Positions 53,976-64,000 of a DNA stretch of 64,000 bases are shown piece after piece. The DNA lies in contig NC_087074.1 of NCBI RefSeq assembly GCF_026151205.1, positions 20,447,765 to 20,511,764 on the forward strand, given 5' to 3'. The notes beneath the pieces are model-generated. The model worked only from the letters and a program-made list of their open reading frames with translations. It made no database searches and was not told the DNA's origin. The translations under genes were made by a program, and so were the position numbers. The stretch is from Bolinopsis microptera. Lineage: Eukaryota > Ctenophora > Tentaculata > Lobata > Bolinopsidae. How positions within the stretch are numbered: the stretch's first letter is position 1; each line of letters begins with the position of its first letter.

Positions 53976-54759
53976 TAGTAAGCCTGTCCGTTCTCTCTAA
54001 ATGAGCTCGCTGTTACGAGCCAGAATCTGCCTGAATTCCTTTAGAAAGTAGACATTGCGATATTTAAATGATTTTGCTGATGTAGTAATCATTACTGATA
54101 TTAGAGATATTACTGATATTAGAGATATTAAGGGGACATACACCAAAAGCTTTTATGCCGTGGCCCTGTTGTTAACTTCATAGACTTTTCCCGATTTCTT
54201 ATTTGATACGGAATATTTAATGAAAATTAGCAACTTACTATCTGCTAATTTAAAGTGACTACCCAATTTATATTTATTCGTGACCACGTAAATACTCTAT
54301 AAAAATGTGGGCCGCTAACTTGCCAATTAGATGGAATATAGTCTCCTCTTCCGAAGGATTACTTATTTGTCGTTCGTATATCGACTTTGTTGTGATATAA
54401 TGTATATGAGCCTTGTATCGGACTTGTCATATATGATCCATATGGGCCTTGTATCGGCCGTATAATGTATTAGTGCCTTTCAATACAAATTAGAACGAGG
54501 CCTTCATGTTATGGAGCCAAGGTTTAGACTGGCTTTTACCCGCTTAAAATATCTCCATCACGATACATAATACTGAAATATGATACATTTACAATAAATT
54601 ATGTAATCACAACATTACAATCAAAAAATGAATTTGTGCTATTATCCTTATAACATCCTAATCGACCACATAATCCCCCAAATCCCCGGCAGCTAAGTTA
54701 GAAATGTAGTTAGTGTGACCTACAGTCCATGACGTATAGTGTGACGTATAGTCCATGAC

Positions 54760-55288
54760 ATGGGCCCTGAGACCGAGTCAGCAGTCTGTAAACCCTCCAA
54801 CATGTTCAGTAAGTTCGTGGGAATAGCAGTTTCGGGCTTAGGAACAGCGGCTGTCTTCGTTATAACAGCCCTGGGGTTCGGTATGTGGCCTGATACGTAC
54901 GCTAAGAACTACTACGTGGTGGCGCTGACTGCGCTGTTTGGCTTCTTTCTCAGAGCTGTGGACTTCCTTGATAGTGTTGGTAGGTTTTTATTCTCATCAT
55001 TATCATTAGTGATAACAGTGCAGTATCATTTGCAAGAAATCAGAATAATCAGAAATTATTTGGAACTCCCAAAAACTGTCTATTATCATTAGTAGCAGGT
55101 TATAACCCAATATTTTAGGAGTATGAGATAGCCTTGGAAATGTTCAGTTCAATATTTTACACGCTATTATTAGCTTTTGTTTGAGCACATTCCACGGAAA
55201 AATTTTTTCAAGCTTCGATTTTTATTTCCTATTTTATTAATTGTATTCTTTACTTCAGGTTCAGCGCAAGTCTCTATTCCGATATTAG
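54760..55288 (+). CDS. Small membrane protein, first two exons
   Basis: Exon 1 (54760-54979) encodes about 73 residues with two hydrophobic segments ('FVGIAVSGLGTAAVFVITAL' and 'YYVVALTALFGFFLRAVDFL') and ends in phase 1 before GTAGGT. Exon 2 (55259-55288, 30 nt) has AG and GT borders and keeps the phase ('SAQVSIPIL'). Later exons were not found. The family is not recognised; a tetraspan-like or other multipass protein is possible. Confidence 0.55.
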
Positions 55289-55761
55289 GTGAGCAGATAT
55301 TCTTTGTTCTAACAGTGCTCAGTATAACAGACGTTTTGTCTCCCAGAGATTATACCGCATTCTACAATTATTCTTGTCTGGTATTTACAGCATAATAAAG
55401 TTTAATCATTCGATTAAATGCATGGTAGCCACAATAGGTTTACCACCAAATTGGACAGGGTGAGAAAATTCTCTAAACTGTCAAATATTGAAGAATAGAC
55501 TTTATCATGCCTCACTTTATCATGTCTCACATAGTGTGATATAATAAATGGCATTCTCGCCCGCACCCCGCCCTAGGCAATAGGCATGGACAATAATGCA
55601 ACAACCACTAGCGCAGAATACGGTACATACCATGTACTGCATACCAGGTAAAACAACCGTATGTAGAATAACTTTGCGAAGGAACAAAACAATTTGTGGA
55701 GGAGTATTAACTGCCAATTTAATGCGTGCAAACTTTGTATAACATACTGCACTATTAGATT

Positions 55762-55776
55762 GGGGGGGGGGGGGGT

Positions 55777-55816
<40 letters not shown>
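55762..55816. repeat. Long G homopolymer
   Basis: Fourteen G, one T, then forty G. No inverted partner was seen. It may be a single end of a G-run TIR element or an expanded homopolymer. Confidence 0.9.
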
Positions 55817-55817
<1 letters not shown>

Positions 55818-55819
55818 GT

Positions 55820-56981
55820 AACTACGATGAAGTCCATGGGTAAAATGATAGTCCTAGCAGGTGGTTGAAGAGGTTGAGGACTGCTGTTTGAGCATGGATC
55901 GTGTTGAGGCTTTGAAGAATTCATTAAAATGTAGATCTTCGGAAACTGCCTTGTCCTTTTTAGTGGCCTTAATGCAAGCACACAGCTCTCCATCTTATAT
56001 CTTGATCCAAAAGCTTGGACAGGTCGTCACAAATGTTGATTTCTGCATCTTTGACTGTAGCATCTGCATCTGAGTCTTTGATTGTTCTTTTTGCCCGTAA
56101 ATTCACATGAAGAAACTTGCAACAAGTTCATCATAACGAAGGCATCAAGACTGGTTGCAAGCGATTTTTGTATTTTAAGAAAGAGCTTGTGAAGTATTTC
56201 CAGTCAGATGTGTTCCCTGTTTTCTATGGTCCTGCAAAGCTTTCTCAAGAACCTCTGTGATGCTTATGTCTGATCATCCTTTCTATATTGTCGCCGTGTG
56301 TCGTAATAAGATCCCCTGAGGTAGCTTGTCCAATGGGGATCTTCCTACTTTTTTTGCTAGAATGTTGAGTGTCTCTTAAGACGGATACATTCACTGTCAA
56401 ACCATGCCATTTTTTGGCTTCATTCCGACTCTCTTTGGGTGCTACCGATATTTATTATATGTCTCGGCCCGTTTCTGACGACTTGAGGCGTTTTTTCTTG
56501 GCAACACTTGTTCGCAACCTGAAGATACAGCTCAACTACTTGGTTGTTAAGGTTAAGAACGTCTTGAGGTGTTTTGCATGAACTTGTATCCAGAGTTTCC
56601 GTCTTTTTTCCTTTATACTAGGGGTCTCCCATAGCTAGCAAGAATTTGAGTCCAGCATTATCCTCACATGGCCATTGTGTGCTTCCTAGGGCGCGTCCTC
56701 GAGGCACGCAGTCTTTCTTCTGAAAGGGTTCTATTTATGTGGTCTCAGGCTAAGTGTTGTGACAAGAGGTTTGTGATCGTGAATTTGTTCAAATCAAGGA
56801 CTCTAAAACTCTTAACGATCGCTTTTTTAATGTCAGTCTCCTACAGCAACATAGTCACAACGCTAGCTCCGCCATAATTCAACCGATGTGAATTCGCCCT
56901 AAGGAATCGCCAAGTACGCTGCCGTTTAGATGTTTAGATTTGCACAGGCCAGAAAGTCCAAGGAGTAACTTTCGCTCAGGA
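55820..56981. other. No gene assigned
   Basis: Short interrupted frames on both strands suggest an old degraded coding element, but no motif is clear enough to name it. Confidence 0.35.
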
Positions 56982-59900
56982 TTATCCACTGGTCCATGCT
57001 ATATAATGTCGTATTACTATTGATGCCTTGACAAAATTATAACCATAACGATAACCAGTACACAACGCTTCATCAAGACAACCGTGATCTTCACAAAATC
57101 CATTGCATGTAGTAAAATCACCAATAAAATCCGATGGCACAATAAGATCTAATGGCACATCGAGACCGGGTAATGAGTACTTCAAAGTGAAAATTGTAGG
57201 TGTTACCATCCCAACCTCTTTCGAAAACTTTGTGTCACAAAATGGTTCTGAAATGTTTGATCCTGAACACAATGTTTGAGGCGTTGGGTACCAACTTGAT
57301 ATCCTCGAGGATCGTCGGAACAGATCTCTGTAACACTATCTGAACCTCTTGTGCCGAAGCCCTCTGCTGATTTCACTGGTAAATATACGTAATATTTTGA
57401 GGAATCGAGGCATTCAATAATTTCAAAATATGCATCTTGTTGACAAACATTTCTCAGAAATCGATTACTTCGGCAATGGTACACACTTCTGAAATAAATG
57501 GTATGAGAAATAGAGATATCAACGTTGTTTTAAAACCAATGTGCACTGTACAGTGATAATCTTATTCGATCGTTATAAAAGTGAAAATAAGAATGAGCTG
57601 AAAATCAGTGTCGAATTTCCAATGTTACATTCATTTAGCATATTTCTTAATCAAATGAAATATGCTAAGATAAATGTGACACATTGAGGACTTACCGGGC
57701 TGTATATTGCAAAGAATTCCCAATGTATAAAAGATTATATTGTATTATAACCCTTTCTGATATCCAAGGAATAAGAACAGGTTATCGAAATCGTGACACG
57801 GGGGGGTGGTGGCCGTTTTAGTTCATCACAAGCAATATTTTCATCGCTTTAGTATTATTCTATTTGATTTTGCAAAGCCACTTTACGCCGTGTTTATTCT
57901 TTAGATTTTCTTGTACATCATCAATAGCACTGCTCCTTTATTTAAAATTGTGAGGACATTATGTGCAAAGCTAAATGAAAATGTAATTTTTTTTTTTGTC
58001 ACCGTGCAGTGACAATCTTATTCGATCGTTATAAAGGTGAAAATAAGAATAAGCTGAAAATCAGTGTCGAATTTCCAATGTTATATTCATTTATGCTAAG
58101 ATAAATGTGACACATTGAGGACTTACCGGGCTGTATATTGCAAAGAAGTCCCAATGTATAAAGATTATATTTATTATAACCCTTTCTGATATCCAAGGAA
58201 TAAGAACAGTTATCGAAATCGAAATCAGTTTTAGTTTCATCACAAGCAATATTTGTCATAGCTTTAGTATTATCTAGTCGATTTCGCAAAGCCCACTTAT
58301 CGTCGTGGTTTTCTTTAGATTTTTCTTGTACATCATCTAATACACTGTTCCTGTATTTAGAATTTGAGGACATTATGTGCAAAACTAAATTAAAATGTAA
58401 CTTTAATTACATTATGTTGGAGCAGTTTTTAATGGAGCGTTCAAGTATTACGTCAGCAACCGAGGGGAGAAATGCCGACGGGGGGAGGGGATGGCCTTGG
58501 AGTTGGCCTTCATGACTTCAAGAAAAATACCTGAATTTGGGCCAACAATCAACATATTATTTTGGAGTTGAGGCTTCCCTTTTGAGATGCGATCTCGGGA
58601 GGCATGCCTCCCCAGTTCAGCTCAGAAGCGGTCAGCCTCCCTTGAGGGTGGGCAAAAAGTCTGTACCCATACGTTGGGTCTAGTATCAGCTAGAATTAGT
58701 ACGGTTATAAAATTTATCGAGGCAACCAATAGACTATTAAAGGAGGATCTTTTCGAGGATCCCATTAACCACTAATACATCTAGGACATCTTGCAGTTTA
58801 CTAGGCATTGACCGTCCCTGGAAGTCCCTGTCTCCCCATCGTTAACCCGTAAGGGGTTGCACCAGGGGCGGTAGTAACAGAACTTCAAGACTCTCGGAGT
58901 CTGTTGTCGATATCTATGTATAATATATTTATGGTATATAATTTGGGAGTCTCTCTCTCCAGCAGCAGGAGTTGGAGAATGGGGACGCGTTGTGAAAGCC
59001 ACCGCAGGGAAGGCTTACAGTCGACGCCGACCAATCAAAAGAAGATGTTGGAGCAGTTTTTAATGGAGCGTTCAAATATTACGTCAGCAACCGAGGGGGA
59101 TGCTGACGGGGGGAGGGGATGGCCTTGGAGTTGGCTTCATGACGTCAAGAAAAATACCTGAATCTTAGCCAACAATCGACATATTATTTTGGAGTTGAGG
59201 CTTCCCCTTTGAGATGCAATCTCAGGAGGCTTGCCTGTCTTCAGGTATGTATCGAGAATGACTCGGGCCGAATTTTCAATTTTGTTCAGAGTTTTAAAGG
59301 AAACCACTTTTCTCTACGTTTCACGCTACCTTGGTCATTATCAGTTGAAAATATTTCTGGTCTGGGGCAAATGCTGACGTAATTATTATTGCCTATTGCT
59401 GACATGGGGGGGGGGGGGTGAAAATGACCAAATACTCGCTGACTTAATACGTGAACACTCCCCAATTTTAAATTGAGATTTATCGCTGAAATTTAAAATA
59501 TAACATGCTTATGGTTAATGGAGGCTGTATTTTGGAACATCTTGGGTAGCGTGAAGAAGCAAAATGTAACGTTTTGCCTGTGATCAAGATTATGGAATCA
59601 ACTCGCAAACTCAAAATTTGCTCGTTAATTTACAACCTCACTATTCACTTATCAATAATCCAATTCTAATCAAAATTATACTAAATCAAAAGCTTCCCCG
59701 CTTTCACAGACACACATGCAGTTTGGCATCGTCACAAAATTTGTGAATATTAAGCACTAAAATAGTTATAAATGAAGTGTTACTTACCAGGCTTCTGTTG
59801 CATCCAACAAATACGATTTATCTAAAGCAAACCAATCCTCAGCATGGTTATAACCAAGCTTCTTGCAGATAGCATTTGCTTTGTAGTCTGAGAAGCCCAA

Positions 59901-62900
59901 AAGGGAGACGGTTGCAGTCTGAAAACAAAAACAGATGTAAATATGGTCATATTTATAAGTTATGTATCACAGATCCTCATACTCGAACTTTATTTACTGT
60001 ATTACCTTAAATTATTATAGACGATCTTCTTTTATTTTCGTGAAATTGTAAACGGTTAAATTTTATTATTTTTAAATGATTCAGTTTTGATAATTTTATT
60101 TATTCATTTATTCATTCTTGTATAGCCAAGACGAGTCCGTTAGTGTTCTCTCTGGTAATTTCATGTTTAATCCTTTAATCCTGTTTAATCCAGATACTGT
60201 TGTTCGACTGTGCTTACCCATGGAAAAGAACTATGCGGAAGCGCAGTTTGTGCTGACAAAAACAATGTTTTGATTGACAATTTCATAATTAATTATAAAC
60301 ATTGTTGGCGGTGTAAATTATTTTCACTGTATTTCCAGTAAGTATTATGCACAGATCTGTGTCAGGTTGCATAAACAATAAACATAGGATTGCATTGAAA
60401 TATACACGATTTTCCATCACGGATCGGGAAATTGAGCGGCCATCCACAAAAGAAAAGCGGCCGCATACCTTTTTATTCCTTGAACTAGTGTAAATTTATT
60501 AAAGACGGAGCCATTATAGTTGCTTCCAGAAAGACAGCTTCAATAATTATGTGGAAACACAGTTTGTGCTTTAAAAAACAATGTTTTGATTGACAATTTC
60601 ACAAATTGAAAATTCATTTGCAATCTATCCAATGTTTTTGGATGCATATTGTTATTTCTTGAACTGTGTGTAGTTAAACACAGAGCCTTTATAGTTACTT
60701 CCAGAAAGACAGTTACAATAATACAATATATAAACGAATTAGTAGTCAGACCCGGTTTAGCGCTTTCGCCAAAACTACGCCGGCGCTTCCATTACTCAGT
60801 TTACCGTCTGTCCCGTAAAGAGCAAACTGGACTTCATCTGCAATAATAGATAATTATGTATTAATATAATTATGTAATAATACGATTACGATTATCAACT
60901 TATCAAGTACGCAGGATTTAATTTTTCAATTAAAACACATTAAGACTTTTCCAGTCTGATCAGTTAATTTGGTATAATATATTTACCATTTATTCCTAAA
61001 TTGAAATTATGTCAGTGAAAAGTTATGCTACACTTACAAGGACATTTGTGTACATCGCAGGTCTGGTATTCGAAATTGCTCCCTTCACAATTTGAACTGT
61101 TCACAGATATGGATCCAGGTCTACTTTTAATTTGACACAGCCTAAATCTGGAACGAGTGCCTTCTCCACAGACGGCCGAACAATCTGACCAGCTGTAGAA
61201 ATCAGACCAAGAAAATCTTTCACGACCTTGAGCATTGCCTACCGTAAAGTAGACATTTTTCTAAGACAATAGAGAAGCTGACCCTGCCTCACATATTCAA
61301 CCACTTGCCATAATATAAATACAAACAATCAAATAAAGTTTAATAAATAAGTATATACAATCACCATAGGATATTTCCTCAATTTTATTTATAGTTAACT
61401 AATTCTTGGTTTAAGCTCTTATCTTATTTATGATTTAAGGATTGTAAAATAACATTGTTAAATTGAATGTTTGCGATAGGCCTTATAGAATAAAGATAGT
61501 TCATGCATAGTTCTAGTTGTCCAACTATGCCTGACTCTCTCACTCAATTTTAAAATTTCGCTTAATATAAACACACGATAGTGACGGTTGGGGGCGAAGT
61601 GGGCCAAATATTTAACTTAAACAAACCTTCACATCCATCTTCGTCTGATCCATCAGTACAGTGTACAATTCCGTCACAGTACAAAGCATTTGGTACACAC
61701 TTACTGTAAACATCTCTACATCTTATCAGTCCATCTTCTACACACGCTGATTGAAAATCAAATCAAAATTTAGTACGGTTAACAGTTTCAAAATACAATA
61801 CGAAATATTAACTAGGTCGTAGAATTATTAGTATCATGTATATCGTGCAATTGTAAACAACGTGACTTGTGTGGTTATTGTGGTTAACTCACAATCATAC
61901 AACCACATTGACCTAATAAATGTTTATGAACAAATTTAGTTGTCAAACGAGGCCCGATTCTCTCATACAATTTTAAAATGTCGTGTAATTTAAACACACA
62001 GTTGGGGCCAATCAACCAAAATTTAGTCGGGTTAACACAATCTTTGGACTCTGAGTCTGACCGAACTGGTTTTAAATTATCACAACGAAATACTATATGA
62101 AATATTAAAAAGGCCGTATAGAATTATTAATACCCTGTGTATCGTGCAATCGTAAAAGAACATGAATCATGTGATTAATGTAATTAACTTACAATAATCG
62201 ACCATATTTCCCTTCTATGCCTGACTCTCTCACTCAATTTTATAATACCTCCTCTTCTTCGTGCCCGCTGTCGGGAATTATCGCGCTCAGCACTCAGTAG
62301 CGGTGGTATTATAGTATTATAATTTTGTGTTATTTAATACATGTCAAACAAATATTGATAATTCAAACAAACCGTCACAACCAGCTTCGTCTGATCCATC
62401 ATTACAGTCTTCTTTTCCGTCACAAAAATCATCATTTCTGAAACAACCGTCACCGTCTGCACAATTTATGGAGAACCCACAATCTGGACAAAAGCAAGAA
62501 TTATACAAAATATTGTGGAGTAAAAGAACCGACTGTTGATCGTCGAGATTGTTTTATAAGAGCTGAAGATATATGTGCTACCCGTGCGTTAAACGTGCGG
62601 TTCTTTCAACTGTGTGTTAACCATATTTAAACTGTGTCTTAACGGTGCCTAAACTGTGTCTTAACCGTTCCTTAATTTTGTTTTAACCGTGCATTAACCT
62701 TGCGTTATCGACAGATCTAACGAATTGCCAATTTTAAAACTATGTATTTTAAATTTAAGTCGAATTGATTAAAAAGTTTTAATTTTAAATTTGATGGTAT
62801 AAATTTTGTTTATTGTGACAGTAAAGCAAAAAGGATCGCTCACCTATCTCGTGACTCAAATGAAATAGCCAACACATGAGAGCACCAACAATTAAATTCA

Positions 62901-62901
62901 T
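56982..62901 (-). CDS. Secreted LDLa-LDLa-TSP1-SRCR-like protein
   Basis: Exons: 62844-62901 (ATG at 62901, signal peptide 'MNLIVGALMCWLF'), 62373-62483 (LDLa with 'DDFCDGKEDCNDGSDEAGC'), 61627-61746 (second LDLa, 'LYCDGIVHCTDGSDEDGC'), 61038-61238 (thrombospondin type 1, 'FYSWSDCSAVCGEGTRSRF'), 60752-60837, 59788-59918 and 58127-58350 (SRCR-like, 'YKANAICKKLGYNHAEDW', 'DFDFDNCSYSLDI', 'TLGLLC'), then 56982-57488 with the stop. Phases agree through exon 58127-58350. The last exon reads well in phase 2 ('VYHCRSNRFLRNVCQQ') where phase 1 is expected, and shifts frame once more near 57270. Either exons are missing, or the 3' end is damaged or mis-sequenced. No membrane segment seen. Probably an extracellular matrix or recognition protein. 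Confidence 0.78.
57550..58404 (-). repeat. Tandem duplication of one exon, one copy decayed
   Basis: 57550-57989 and 58007-58404 are tandem copies that include the SRCR-like exon and its flanks. The copy at 58127-58350 keeps the frame. The other has several one- to few-base insertions and deletions (for example the G-run at about 57800), so it is a relic exon. Confidence 0.8.
58414..59237. repeat. Direct repeats of about 195 bp flanking 435 bp
   Basis: 58414-58608 and 59044-59237 are about 90% alike ('ATGTTGGAGCAGTTTTTAAT' at the start, 'GGAGGC(A/T)TGCCT' at the end). The enclosed 435 bp contain a mariner-like terminus (GGGTGGGCAAAAAGTCTGTA at about 58647). They could be LTR-like or a segmental duplication. 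Intronic in the LDLa-TSP1 gene. Confidence 0.7.
62580..62710. repeat. Degenerate CGTGCCTTAACTGTG-type repeat
   Basis: Six to eight imperfect units of about 16 bp (CTTAACCGTGC and similar) in the first intron of the LDLa-TSP1 gene. Confidence 0.6.
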
Positions 62902-64000
62902 TCAACTAAAAGAGAAGATATGTAAAATGAAATTTTAGAACATTTAGAACATTTGAATATAATTTGAAACATTACAGAAATGTTGTACAAATCGCTCAAA
63001 CACACACACTAGGTTTTAATTCGGTAAAGTTCCATTCGAAAATTAAATGATTCTCAAAATGTAGGTGTCTAATGAAAATGTGATACTGTGTGACAAAGTT
63101 AAGAATGTCGTAGTGAAAGAGAGTTAACTGTCGATAAATTCATGTGAGGTACTATCGAAGTTCAAAATGTTGAGATGGGTGACATGATAATGACTGATAA
63201 GAAAAAGTTTTCATGTCAACTGTGCCATATAATCCATAACAGTGTGATGACTGTCAAAGTGTCGACCACTAGGTACTTAGACGAACAAGTGTACCCGAGG
63301 TGTTCTGAGAGAAAAAGGGGGCAGGCTCGGGAACACGAACGCGCGCTAGTCGCTAGGGCAAAAAAGTGAAATGCACAGTAAGCAAGTTAAAAACAGGAAA
63401 ATTAAAATGCCGCTTGGGCCAAATGCAGTGAGCCAGTACGGTACGGTCGTAGGAGCAAGTGGCTCTGAAGACTAAAACTTGTGAGACTGATGAGGCTGAT
63501 GCTGAAAAAGAAGACTAAAAGAGGGGGAAGCAAAGGAGAAGGAAAGGATGCAGGGGGACAAGAAAAAAAGAAACAAGAGTGGAGACAAACCACCTGCTGA
63601 GGTCTGGCTAAAATCAGAATGCAGTGAGCGGCCCGTGTAACATAATCGTCCGTGGCAGTCTACCCCGTACGCAGACTACGGTCCAAGATTTCAGGCGCCA
63701 GAATACACCTTTTGGTGCAGAGCTGGTCACGACCAGGGTCCTCTCGGATACCCCGTCTCGGAGGTCGGGCCAATGGAGCGATCCATTGCTGTACTAACAA
63801 CCATTGTAACCCTATCACTCTGAAGGCCCCACAGTTCCTACATGGACGCACGGCCGGAAGCCCATGTAGGGACGGAAAGTCCCAAGAGTCGCTCATAGCA
63901 TCCGTCACAGATCCAAAGCAGAAGGAGAAGGAAAGAAAGAACGAGAAAAGCAGAAGAGAGCTGAAGGACTACTTTCCATCTTCATCACGAAGGCTGTCTT
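62902..64000. other. Unassigned right end, GC-richer from 63280
   Basis: Upstream of the LDLa-TSP1 gene. A purine-rich stretch (63470-63590) and a GC-rich segment (63600-63900) differ from the AT-rich surroundings. The minus frame at 63660-63908 reads 'WDFPSLHGLPAVRPCRNCGA', a style I associate with retroelement leaders, but there is no firm match. Probably the edge of another mobile element. Confidence 0.35.

Noticed and set aside
55520..55993. Minus-strand ORF with a long Pro run
   Set aside because: The Pro run is the antisense of the 55-base G homopolymer; no other support.

Overview
The window is animal nuclear DNA, AT-rich and full of repeats. Genes are split by GT-AG introns, and I recognise metazoan gene families: the MMS19 Fe-S targeting protein, mitoribosomal protein L54, a CXXC-PHD chromatin protein and a secreted LDLa-TSP1-SRCR protein. 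The repeat load (non-LTR retrotransposons with PHD fingers, hAT, a FLYWCH MULE, many minisatellites) suggests a marine invertebrate. A cnidarian or hydrozoan is my guess, not proven. No rRNA, tRNA or CRISPR was supported.

Layout. 1-5947 (minus): the 5' half of MMS19 (eight exons) and upstream of it complete MRPL54 (three exons). 7621-13753: a nest in which a terminal-inverted-repeat (TIR) element holds a PHD-PHD-RT-endonuclease retrotransposon (16-bp target duplication), which is itself split by a CR1-like fragment (5-bp target duplication). 15392-39820 (minus): a long gene for a CXXC-PHD protein. Its 3' exons lie at 15392-22910 and its upstream exons at 38443-39820. The 15.5-kb intron between them holds two nested retroelements, a small secreted-protein gene with rearranged copies, a 2.9-kb G-run-ended TIR element packed with minisatellites, and a retroelement reduced to ORF1 and its 3' end.

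40167-46604: two more DNA transposons. One is a hAT-type element filled with a GC-rich satellite (8-bp target duplication). The other is a G-run-ended TIR element (8-bp target duplication) into which a FLYWCH-MULE has inserted (9-bp target duplication). 47052-48845 (plus): an intronless, GC-richer gene for a protein like HoxX, the bacterial hydrogenase-maturation factor that makes CO. It is followed directly by a 670-bp 12-mer satellite. 50-55 kb: a possible secreted ORF, a 33-bp satellite, two exons of an unidentified minus-strand gene, a hAT MITE (8-bp target duplication), another satellite and the start of a two-helix membrane protein. 56982-62901 (minus): a secreted LDLa-LDLa-TSP1-SRCR-like gene with a decayed duplicate exon. 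The last kilobase is unassigned.

The genes share no obvious pathway. MMS19 and MRPL54 are unrelated housekeeping neighbours. The main leads are the HoxX-like gene in an animal context, the PHD-RT-endonuclease element, and the G-run-ended TIR elements with a shared layout. Exon borders come from reading splice sites and frame by eye, and no search was run.
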